Shown in pieces: positions 54,635-62,268 of a stretch of DNA of 64,000 nucleotides. Position numbers and translations under genes: made by a program. Below the pieces are notes generated by a model that made no database searches, was not told the origin of the DNA, and worked only from the letters and a program-made list of their open reading frames with translations. Origin of the DNA: a virus; IMG/VR virus record IMGVR_UViG_3300031987_000007, positions 1-64,000 of that record; one strand, written 5' to 3'. Position 1 is the first letter of the stretch. Each line of letters begins with the position of its first letter.

Positions 54635-56821
54635 TTATCGCTTGGCAATCGCCTTTGAGGCTGTGACCATCACAGTGCCCATTAGCTCTTGCTCGGTGAG
54701 GTTGTCGGGCAGCTTTTCGTTGAACGACATGACCTTGTTGCGGACGCCTTCAAAGTCGTACCCGGCATCGACCAGGATCATTGCGTAACGCATGATCTGA
54801 TTGTTGCGGTTGCCATCCCCGGTGTTGGAAACGAACCAGCGTTCCAGGTTGTCCAGCGATTGCTGAGAGTCCACCACCTTGCGGCGTTCTTCGTTCTTGG
54901 CGGTCTTGGGAATGAAGGGCAGCACATCGAGCAATTCACCGTCCTGGTACTCGAAGTTGCCGTTATGGCTCATCCACTTGCGAGCCCGTTGGCTGGTGGC
55001 ATCATCGACCTCGAATGGGAGCCAGTCGTAGATGTTGTGCATGAACTCCTTGAAGTCCTTCGCATCCAGCTTCAGCTCATAGTTCATCGGGAGGATGATG
55101 CGGAAGCGATCCTGCCCGTTCTCACCGTGACGCTTGGTGGTGTAGAACAGGGCCTTGTAGTCTTCCAACAGCTTCTGAGCCAGGGCCATGGGCACACCGC
55201 CGTCCACATCAATGACAACCATGTTGAAGCCAGTCAGTGCGTTATCTTCCTGACGGTGGCCTTCGCCAATGTCGCCGGCTTTGAAGTGGTGGTTTACCCA
55301 GTGGATACCGGGCGCCTGGGTCATCTTGTGCATGACCTCAAAGGGCGCTCGCTCGTTCTTGTAACCCACCGCAATGTCCTGGCTGTAGCTGACAATCATC
55401 TGGCTCAGGTCGGTTTGCTTGAGTGTTTCGCCCCTCAGGAACTCAATACCGTCGCTGAACGACTTCTTGATGATGATGTTGTTCTGGTAGCCATGGGCAA
55501 TGGCCAGGCTCATCATGTCCCGCTGTTGATTGGCTGCCTTGGGGTAGAACGGCAGGTCTTCGACCAGATCCGCCTGGGTCACATTCCGGTTGATGTTGGC
55601 AATGTACTTCGCCAGCTTCACGTAATTGCGATCCCGGGTCAGGATGGCCTCAAAGGCTTCGCCGGATTCCTCGACCAGTTTCACCGCTTGCTCGAAATGG
55701 TCCTCTGTGATCTCCGGTGAGTCATCAACGAAGGCGTAGGCGCCGGCCAGTTTCGTGGCCTTGAAGTACCGGTGAGACAGTTCCGCACTCTTCATTTCTT
55801 CGTGTTCAGACAGCTTGGCAGCGGCCTGTTCACAGTTGAGGCGGTACAGGATAAAGAGCTTGGCCACACGTTCGGTCATCACCAATTTCTTATTGATGTT
55901 GATCATGTCTGCCAGAGCTTCCAACTGATCCCCGACCTGTTCCAGATAAGCATCGGTGTCGTTGTTGGTCAGCAAGTCGTAGACCTGGTGAACGTCTGTG
56001 TCCAGATTGCGTTCATGGCCCTTGGCGTAACCAAACAGACAGCGACGGGCATACCCGGTATCGAGCATGGAATAGAAAGCCTCTTCCACACTGCTACCGT
56101 TAAGCAGCTTGGACGGTGTCCCAAACAACATCATGTTGCAGGGTGTCCGGCCGTGGAGGTCTTCTGTCCGCCGGTTCTCCCGGGTGTTCTTCACCATCTT
56201 GGGCTTGATCTTGCCTACGTCGTACATCTCCAGATAAGCATCCAGAGCTTCGGTCGCCCCGGTGAGGTTGTTGCCAATCTCGTCAATCTGAAGGTTCAGT
56301 GCCGCGGCGTCGGCCAGTTGAAGCTTGTGGCGTGCCTGCTTGAGTGCTGACTCGGTCCCGTTGTCAAAGCTGAACAGGAACTGGCCCTGTTCTTTGAACT
56401 CGGTGACCAGGCCCTGAAGCTCTTCGTCAGGATCGGTGGCGTTACGGGCCGCCCGCTTGGTGGCGATCTTCGGGAGGTTCTCCTCGGCCAGCATCAGGAA
56501 CGTCTCTTCTGAGAAGCGTTCCCGGAACTGTTTGATCACCTGATCTTCCATGACGTTGGTGGACAGGCCTTTGCCGGCACCTGACGTTGCCAGGTTAATG
56601 GCGTACAGGTTCACCGGTATGTCGCCCCGGTCATGCGTCTTGATCTTGCAACGCATCATGGAGGCACACACGGAGAAGTAGTAGGCCACCAGAACCCGGA
56701 AGAACAGTGGGTTGGTGTTCTGCGTTTTGTTGCACAGAATGGCAGCAAGCCTGTCTGCTGTGGGGTGGTGAGCCATCTCGTTAAAGGGACGGATCGTGAG
56801 TTTTTCGGGTTCGGTGGACAT
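54635..56821 (-). CDS. Helicase-primase fusion (N4 gp43-like), 728 aa
   Basis: Start MSTEPEKLTIRPFNEMAHHP at 56821, preceded by AGGAG. The N-terminal half resembles DUF3987-type helicases: P-loop ATSGAGKGLST (78-88), LNLQIDEIGNNLTG as Walker B-like, and MLFGTPSKLL. The C-terminal half resembles archaeo-eukaryotic primases: MVVIDVDGGVP (about 535) with the acidic pair, then TTKRHGENGQDRFRIILPM and FEVDDATSQRARKWM. A replicative helicase-primase is the best reading; both halves are remote matches made by eye. Confidence 0.78.
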   Translation of the reverse strand: MSTEPEKLTIRPFNEMAHHPTADRLAAILCNKTQNTNPLFFRVLVAYYFSVCASMMRCKIKTHDRGDIPVNLYAINLATSGAGKGLSTNVMEDQVIKQFRERFSEETFLMLAEENLPKIATKRAARNATDPDEELQGLVTEFKEQGQFLFSFDNGTESALKQARHKLQLADAAALNLQIDEIGNNLTGATEALDAYLEMYDVGKIKPKMVKNTRENRRTEDLHGRTPCNMMLFGTPSKLLNGSSVEEAFYSMLDTGYARRCLFGYAKGHERNLDTDVHQVYDLLTNNDTDAYLEQVGDQLEALADMININKKLVMTERVAKLFILYRLNCEQAAAKLSEHEEMKSAELSHRYFKATKLAGAYAFVDDSPEITEDHFEQAVKLVEESGEAFEAILTRDRNYVKLAKYIANINRNVTQADLVEDLPFYPKAANQQRDMMSLAIAHGYQNNIIIKKSFSDGIEFLRGETLKQTDLSQMIVSYSQDIAVGYKNERAPFEVMHKMTQAPGIHWVNHHFKAGDIGEGHRQEDNALTGFNMVVIDVDGGVPMALAQKLLEDYKALFYTTKRHGENGQDRFRIILPMNYELKLDAKDFKEFMHNIYDWLPFEVDDATSQRARKWMSHNGNFEYQDGELLDVLPFIPKTAKNEERRKVVDSQQSLDNLERWFVSNTGDGNRNNQIMRYAMILVDAGYDFEGVRNKVMSFNEKLPDNLTEQELMGTVMVTASKAIAKR

Positions 56822-56835
56822 CGTGTTCTCCTGGT

Positions 56836-57807
56836 TCATAGTTTGAGAGAACCGTCCGCGATCAGGGCATCCTTCTGGGTGCAAACTGGGAACCCGGCGC
56901 AGTATTTACAGGCCATGACTTCGCCAGGGATTTCCCGGACGATGCCTTTACCTTTACTGGCCAGATGGGCATAGGCCCCGGCGCGGTCGGTTTTGAAATC
57001 TTTGGTGGCCCGCTTGGAGTCTTCTTTGGCGTAATACTTCCAGACGGTGTCGGAGCGCCACAGATCCTTGTCGGAACAGTGGGGAATCTCTTCCTCGGGC
57101 GCGTCCTGGTATTTGGCAACCTGAGCCAGTTTGTGAGACACAAAGGCTTCGGTTTCATCGACGGACAGCAACGGGATGCGTTTTTGTGGCGTCGGTGAGT
57201 TGGGGTAGCTGGGGTCGTTGGCAGCCCGGCCCGGCATGAAGTCGGTCAACAGGAAGTTAATGGCGATCTCATCGGAGGTGATGATTTTCGGATTGAGCCA
57301 ACGATAGATAGAGCCCTGTAGCTTGTAGTCTTCGTCCTTGGTGCCTTTGGTGAACATGAACACAGAGGTGGATTTGAAATCTTCCACCCGGCCTTCTGCC
57401 ACGAAGTCAAACTTGCCAGAGACGCGCTTGCCCTGAATGTCCTTGTACGACCGGATTTCCAGGTACACCGGAATGTCACCCTTGGCCAGCTCGTCGGGAT
57501 TGGGGTTGACGCGGATCTTCTTGATCAGACCGTTGGGGTAGCCCAGGTCTTGCATGGCCTGCTTGTAGTTGTTGAGCCAGGCCCCCTCAATGGAGTCGTG
57601 CAGGGCGGTGCCCATACGAGATTTGAACAGGCCGGCAATGTCTACCAGCGATTCGGACTGAGGCACTCGGCCTGCCAATACCAGTTGTCGTACTGGTTTG
57701 ATCAATGCGGTGGCACTGACTGTGTCCGGGTCGTAATCGTATTTATCCGTCGCTAAAAATACAGCAACGGACAGGGGTACGTTTGTCCCGTTGAGATACT
57801 TACGCAT
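56836..57807 (-). CDS. PD-(D/E)XK exonuclease (RecB/Cas4-like)
   Basis: Catalytic residues of the RecB-type nuclease fold: TALHDSIEGAW (His70), GKFDFVAEG (Asp134) and VEDFKST (Asp143-x-Lys145), then a Gln helix region KLQGSIYRW. The C-terminal CKYCAGFPVC provides three Cys, like the iron-sulfur-bearing Cas4/AddB group. 323 residues. Acts on DNA ends in recombination or host DNA degradation; the exact polarity cannot be read. Confidence 0.85.
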   Translation of the reverse strand: MRKYLNGTNVPLSVAVFLATDKYDYDPDTVSATALIKPVRQLVLAGRVPQSESLVDIAGLFKSRMGTALHDSIEGAWLNNYKQAMQDLGYPNGLIKKIRVNPNPDELAKGDIPVYLEIRSYKDIQGKRVSGKFDFVAEGRVEDFKSTSVFMFTKGTKDEDYKLQGSIYRWLNPKIITSDEIAINFLLTDFMPGRAANDPSYPNSPTPQKRIPLLSVDETEAFVSHKLAQVAKYQDAPEEEIPHCSDKDLWRSDTVWKYYAKEDSKRATKDFKTDRAGAYAHLASKGKGIVREIPGEVMACKYCAGFPVCTQKDALIADGSLKL

Positions 57808-57828
57808 AACAGGTTCCTGATGTGTTGT

Positions 57829-57861
57829 GGGTAAATAAATAACGGGGTTGGGTACCCGTTA
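57829..57861 (-). terminator. Intrinsic terminator
   Basis: Minus-strand RNA AACGGG...CCCGTT then ATTTATTTAC, overlapping the stop of the 73-aa gene and lying just before the PD-(D/E)XK nuclease gene. Confidence 0.65.
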
Positions 57862-58080
57862 CTTTTTACGGAAAGTGAATGTGATCGTAGGGAAGAGAAT
57901 GAAACCAAACAGGTTTAGGTATTCCACTTCAGCGAGGAAGTTCCCGGGTGCTGTGGGGTAGGTTACTTTGCCCGTTAATAAACGGTAGGAATACACACCC
58001 GGCTTACAACCTGGTTTGGATTTAACCAGAAATAACCCTGTCGAGAATCGGGGCAGGTATTTATAAATTATTGTTGGCAT
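57859..58080 (-). CDS. Hypothetical protein, 73 aa
   Basis: Begins MPTIIYKYLPRFSTGLFLVK. Beta-rich (GVYSYRLLTGKVTYPTAPGN, FGFILFPTITFTFRKK) and basic, perhaps a small beta-barrel. Overlaps the upstream gene by 13 bases. Function not recognised. Confidence 0.65.
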   Translation of the reverse strand: MPTIIYKYLPRFSTGLFLVKSKPGCKPGVYSYRLLTGKVTYPTAPGNFLAEVEYLNLFGFILFPTITFTFRKK

Positions 58081-58475
58081 TCCAATGCTCGTAGTTCCAT
58101 GACTTCCATGCGACCACCAAAGTGTCCGACTTTCTCTGCATTACGCAGATGACTGTCGCCAGGTTTACCATTTCCAATCCGCATCTGGCCTTTACGCCAT
58201 AATGCTTTGAAGGCTTCCCCTTCTTGGAAAGTCATCTGGAAGTGTTCAATCAGGTCTTCACACTCGGCGCTGTACGGCTTGAGCCGTTTGGGCTGAGTGA
58301 TCTCGGCAACCCAGTAGTCATTGTCTTTACCGGAAGATGTCTGCAAAACAGTCCCTGTTTTTTGTTCAAAGCCCATCTCATTGTCATTGCTTGCTTGTTT
58401 ACTTAAACAAGAAGGGCAGTAATCAGTTACTCCACTTACAGCATGAGAACAGGAAATCGTTTTACATTGGGTCAT
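58068..58475 (-). CDS. Hypothetical zinc-knuckle protein, 135 aa
   Basis: The N-terminus has MTQCKTISCSHAVSGVTDYC-PSC, a likely zinc knuckle. The C-terminal half, AECEDLIEHFQMTFQEGEAF then KALWRKGQMRIGNGKPG, resembles the EF-DUF3310-style 'GEAFKALWRKG' helices of phage proteins that bind nucleotides, but this is weak. Function unknown. Confidence 0.62.
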   Translation of the reverse strand: MTQCKTISCSHAVSGVTDYCPSCLSKQASNDNEMGFEQKTGTVLQTSSGKDNDYWVAEITQPKRLKPYSAECEDLIEHFQMTFQEGEAFKALWRKGQMRIGNGKPGDSHLRNAEKVGHFGGRMEVMELRALECQQ

Positions 58476-58550
58476 GGATAACCTTGGTTGAATGAGTGGT
58501 GGGTTTATTATTTAAACAGAAATGTGATTAAAAGAGAACCAACTAAAAGA

Positions 58551-58940
58551 TTAAACCAGTCCAGTAATATGAGGCATGGCAAATTTAACCGCCCGTACAT
58601 ATCGCTGAGCTTGTCGTTTTTCCAGGCCAGTCATTTTACTTACTTCGCGTGTGTTAATGGTTTCAACAGATTGAAGGATGTTGTAAAGCCGGTTCACACT
58701 TAATGGGATTGCTTGGTTTGAATCTATATTGGCCGCACCATAAAGCACATCGGCAATCGGACACCCGTAATCGTGAGGCTGTTTAAACTGCATTTGCTGG
58801 ATAAGGGTGTTGGTAATGTTGGTGGCCCCTTTCTCTTTGCGGTTATCACCAGTGCCGGCGTACCGCACCCGGTCTGTCCGGGCTTTCCCCAATCGAGCCT
58901 TGAGGTGAGGCATGTCGTCAATACTGGGTATTTCCGTAAT
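58551..58940 (-). CDS. Helix-turn-helix protein, possible AUU start, 129 aa
   Basis: C-terminal winged-helix HTH: VNRLYNILQSVETINTREVS then KMTGLEKRQAQRYVRAVK, a MarR/IclR-like arrangement. AAGGAG stands 8 bases before an ATT at 58940 that opens the same frame as the ATG at 58913 (adding TEIPSIDD). The downstream ATG has no ribosome-binding site. Probably a transcription regulator of the replication block. Confidence 0.65.
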   Translation of the reverse strand: MTEIPSIDDMPHLKARLGKARTDRVRYAGTGDNRKEKGATNITNTLIQQMQFKQPHDYGCPIADVLYGAANIDSNQAIPLSVNRLYNILQSVETINTREVSKMTGLEKRQAQRYVRAVKFAMPHITGLV

Positions 58941-58962
58941 AGAATCAGCTCCTTATCTGTGA

Positions 58963-59469
58963 TTAATTGGTATGCCCGTAGTTACCATGTAATTCCTGGC
59001 TTGCTTGGCAGTAGGCATAATGGGCTTCTTTAGGTGTGTCGAACTGCCCAAGGTATCGGGTCTTATTGGATACCTGAATTTGTGCAAACCATTTCTGATT
59101 GGTCTTGCTCCAGGAAACGCCCTTGAACCCTGATGTATTGTTCAAAGGTTTTCGTTGGTTGTGGGTGTTCTCGACATTGGTACACTCTCGTAAGTTTGAC
59201 CTGGTGTTATTCAACCCATCATGGTTTTTGTGATCAACCTGTTGAGATGTAGAGGTATCAAGAATGACTCGGTGCATTAGAATCATCCCAGGTTTTCCAT
59301 CAGCCTTTCGGGCTGTGCGGGCAGCGTATACAGTGCGTTTGGTGACTGCTGCAAACCAACTGTAGTCTTTAACTAAGTCAATGTCGGTAGCATCTATTCT
59401 TGCTATATATCCCCTGGTGAGTGGTACATAAGCAAACTTCCCTATTTTTCTGATTTTTCGTGGTCTCAT
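58963..59469 (-). CDS. HNH homing endonuclease with AP2 domain, 168 aa
   Basis: N-terminal beta part (FAYVPLTRGYIARIDATDID), then the HNH core MILMHRVIL...QQVDHKNHDGLNNTRSNLRE (His-Asp-His-Asn pattern) and a C-terminal AP2 module (TSGFKGVSWSKTNQKWFAQI, GQFDTPKEAHYAYCQ). A free-standing homing endonuclease. It lies between the HTH gene and a GC-rich structured region next to RNR. Confidence 0.9.
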   Translation of the reverse strand: MRPRKIRKIGKFAYVPLTRGYIARIDATDIDLVKDYSWFAAVTKRTVYAARTARKADGKPGMILMHRVILDTSTSQQVDHKNHDGLNNTRSNLRECTNVENTHNQRKPLNNTSGFKGVSWSKTNQKWFAQIQVSNKTRYLGQFDTPKEAHYAYCQASQELHGNYGHTN

Positions 59470-59855
59470 ATCAAGTCCTTGTTTTTAATATGAAATAAGG
59501 TCTATTCAAAACGACTTATAGAATAGGGGGGAACACCCCCGAGGCCCTGACGGACCCCGGGTGCGTCCCCTGAAATCTTCTCGGCGTTGCCTCGAACATT
59601 TCCCTGACAGATTCACAAGAGGGTTCGGAGAACCCCTGTTATTTTCTGTTGTGGTAGGGGAGGGATTGGAATTACCTGAGTCCGCGTGGGCGCAGCCCAA
59701 AGCGGCGAAGGGTAAACCAGAGAGATAAAGGTGTGTTGGTTTTGTTTGGTACGTTAAGTCAGCAAGCTGGCGTGGTTGATTGGTTTTCTCCTCTTGAATA
59801 TGCCGGCACCCTGCCGCTGACGCTACGGGTGCCGACGATTCCCTGGGTTAGTGGG
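59470..59855 (-). other. 386-base GC-rich structured region without a clear gene
   Basis: Between RNR and the HNH gene. It contains CGGCACCC/GGGTGCCG (59804-59834), a TGGGC/GCCCA hairpin with triloop inside CCGC/GCGG (about 59685-59705), a GGA-triloop hairpin (59609-59642), a CAGC-TT-GCTG hairpin and a run of G/C-rich inverted stretches near 59,530. One minus-strand frame (59,506-59,700) is open but its product is Arg/Ser/Pro-rich without domain features. Could be a structured RNA, part of an intron or a decayed gene. Confidence 0.4.
59609..59642 (-). repeat. GGA-triloop hairpin, copy 5
   Basis: GATTCACAAGA then GGGTTC-GGA-GAACCC and CTGTTA. Perfect 6-bp stem. The left flank GATTCACA and right flank CCTGTTA match other copies although the stem sequence differs, so stem changes are compensatory. 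Confidence 0.65.
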
Positions 59856-62174
59856 TTAGAAGCTGATCTCGCAAGCACCCCCGGCACAGGCCTGGGCGCC
59901 CATGGTGCCAACGTCCGTGTACTCCTGTTCCCCCATTTCCTTGGTGAAGTCGATGGGCTGAATTTCCCGGGCAATGGTCTCCCACTTGTGCAGTAGGTGA
60001 ACGTCCTTGAGGCATTCAGTCATGGTTTGCATGGCGTGGCTTACCAATTCAGCGCCTGGGTCTACACCCATGAAAGAGCCATCCTTAAAGAATTGCTTTT
60101 CCGCAGGTAGGAAGTTGTTACGTGCGAACTTCTTGGCTCGACGTACCCAGTCCCGCTTCAGGAGATCGTGAGAGCCATGCGGGCTCAGATCCTTGCCATC
60201 ATTCATGGCCACAGAACAGGCGTTCCACAGGTCACCTGAGAAGGCGTGAAGCCCATCCACAACCAGTCCAGAGGCGAGGATAGCGGCAGCACCATAGGTT
60301 TCCTGGATCTGCTTGGCTGTCTTCACTTCAGTGAACGGGGATTGCGGGTAGGCCTTGTCACCGGATTCACTCATCAAGCTGATGCCGGCAAACCACTGAC
60401 GGTTCTCCCAGATGTAATCGAACACCTCGTCCCAGTCATCCACCGAAATGGTGTTGGATACGTTGTGACGATTGCGGGAGTCGGTACATAGGTCTTCATT
60501 GGTTCCGTATTCAATCCAGTTCTGTTGAGCCAGCTTGACGAACTCCAACTGCTTCACACCCTGAAGGCTGTCTTTGTAGATCGAGCCTTCGTCCGAAACG
60601 ATGGGGAAGCTGACAATGCGATCGGTCCCGTTGGGATTCCAGACACTGGTTTCGACCATGTCGGGGTTCTGTTTCTCCAATAGGGCCAGGGCGCCGTCAG
60701 CCTCGTTCATTTGCACGTTACGGAAGTACCGGGGTGAATGTTCCCCATGAATACCAGAGGCCGTGCCGAGCAGCACAGAGGCGTTGCCGGAAGGCTTCAC
60801 ACAAGTGGTTCGGGCAGCCGGGTTGATACCGATGAGATGAGCCACTTCCTTATTCACATTGCGGACAATGTGGGCACCGGTTTGCATGTTGAGCTTGTCG
60901 AACAGTACGTCCGGGCTATTCATCCAACCGGTGATCGAGACGCCAATGAGAGCTTCTCTCTCAACGATCTGGCGGGTGGCATCTGTGAGGTAGGTGAAGT
61001 TGGTGTAACCGGCCTGGAGTGTTCCCAGGATGGCACCAGCACGGCAAGCATTGAAGAACTCATCGGGTGTGTTGCACATGCCACCGTTGATTTCGGTGAG
61101 GTTGCACATCTGGAAACCAGACTGACCATCTTCGGTCACGGGCAACATGCCGATCTCAACACAGGGGTTGTAGCAGAACTCGATGTTATCGGTCCAGACG
61201 AACCCGGGCTCACCAAAGCCTTTGACGGACTCCTTGATGCCTTGCCATTCCTCATAGGTCGTGGTGGCTCGGTCCAGTACCACGGAGTTGTTGGAGCGCC
61301 CACGCTGAGGGTTGTCGATGAACCAGTTATCGGTCTTGGCGTTCAGCATCTCTTTGTCGTCTTTCGAGAACATACAGATGGTGGCGCTTCGACGGACACC
61401 GCCTGACAGCACGGCATCGGCCATGTGCATGACAAAGTCATAGGCGTTGATCGGGCTCAGGACATTGGTCTGTGTCTTGACGATACCGTTGAGCAGGGTT
61501 TCACACTTGATCAACGAGGCGCGAAGACCGTCCGGACCGGGTGCCTTGAAGCCACCTGAGATGTATGAGCCTTGCGGACGGATCTGGGAGAAGTCATACG
61601 ACACATGCTTACCGGAGAACTCCGGGAAAGGGGCATTACGTGGGTCAGTGATGAAGCTGGAGATCAGCACACCAAACGCATCCGACCAGCCTTCAATGGA
61701 GTCGGGTACCACAAAGGTCTTGGCTTCCTGGCTGCGGGGGTGGATGGTAGGGAGTTTGTTGATGTGATGTTTCTGTACGGAGAAGCCGACACCACAGCCA
61801 CACAGCAGCAGGTACATGGCTTCCTGGAAGAACTCAGGGCGATCCAGATGCGAGGCACTGCAGTTGTACAAGCGGCCTTCGTGTTGGAATATCTGAGGCC
61901 CACCAAATTGCAGAGCCCGTTGGGCACCCAGTACAGACTGGTTCGCGTAATGATCCTCTGCAAACTGGATCAATTCGTCCAGCTCCGGAGACATTACATG
62001 CGCGTATTTATCTCGGTGCATTTGCATGACACGGCCGACAGACTCTTTCCAGGTCTCATAACGGTCATTGTCATCCAGCCACCGGGAATACCCCATGAAG
62101 AATTTACTTTCCGACATCATTTCTTTGCCGGCCAGTAAACGATTCTCTACAGGGAGTGTTACAACATTGGACAT
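59856..62174 (-). CDS. Class II (B12-dependent) ribonucleoside-triphosphate reductase
   Basis: A 772-residue monomeric reductase of the Lactobacillus RTPR type. Active-site cysteines: LYNCSASHLD (about 103), NPCVEIGM (about 338, the thiyl radical Cys with Glu at +2), and QMCNLTEINGG (about 356). The C-terminal redox pair is CAGGAC (Cys763 and Cys768). Motifs VRRSATICMFS and EHSPRYFRNVQ are typical. No small subunit gene is present, as expected for class II. Requires adenosylcobalamin from the host. AAGGAACC precedes the ATG. Confidence 0.93.
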   Translation of the reverse strand: MSNVVTLPVENRLLAGKEMMSESKFFMGYSRWLDDNDRYETWKESVGRVMQMHRDKYAHVMSPELDELIQFAEDHYANQSVLGAQRALQFGGPQIFQHEGRLYNCSASHLDRPEFFQEAMYLLLCGCGVGFSVQKHHINKLPTIHPRSQEAKTFVVPDSIEGWSDAFGVLISSFITDPRNAPFPEFSGKHVSYDFSQIRPQGSYISGGFKAPGPDGLRASLIKCETLLNGIVKTQTNVLSPINAYDFVMHMADAVLSGGVRRSATICMFSKDDKEMLNAKTDNWFIDNPQRGRSNNSVVLDRATTTYEEWQGIKESVKGFGEPGFVWTDNIEFCYNPCVEIGMLPVTEDGQSGFQMCNLTEINGGMCNTPDEFFNACRAGAILGTLQAGYTNFTYLTDATRQIVEREALIGVSITGWMNSPDVLFDKLNMQTGAHIVRNVNKEVAHLIGINPAARTTCVKPSGNASVLLGTASGIHGEHSPRYFRNVQMNEADGALALLEKQNPDMVETSVWNPNGTDRIVSFPIVSDEGSIYKDSLQGVKQLEFVKLAQQNWIEYGTNEDLCTDSRNRHNVSNTISVDDWDEVFDYIWENRQWFAGISLMSESGDKAYPQSPFTEVKTAKQIQETYGAAAILASGLVVDGLHAFSGDLWNACSVAMNDGKDLSPHGSHDLLKRDWVRRAKKFARNNFLPAEKQFFKDGSFMGVDPGAELVSHAMQTMTECLKDVHLLHKWETIAREIQPIDFTKEMGEQEYTDVGTMGAQACAGGACEISF

Positions 62175-62196
62175 ATTGGTTCCTTACAAGGGTGAG

Positions 62197-62223
62197 ATAA
62201 AAAGAGCCAGGTAAACTGGCTCA
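62197..62223 (-). terminator. Intrinsic terminator after thyX
   Basis: Minus-strand RNA GAGCCAG-TTTAC-CTGGCTC followed by TTTTTATC. Stands between thyX and the RNR gene. Confidence 0.88.
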
Positions 62224-62268
62224 GGGGTTTAATACATTACTGAGGAACAACAATGTCTGCGGGATTAT

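Noticed and set aside
54689-55720. 343-codon plus-strand ORF within the helicase-primase gene
   Set aside because: Antisense shadow with no domain; the sense frame is continuous and motif-bearing.
59506-59700. 64-aa minus-strand ORF (MGCAHADSGNSNPSP...)
   Set aside because: Arg/Ser/Pro-rich, no ribosome-binding site, and it spans strong hairpins; looks like a chance frame in structured GC-rich DNA.
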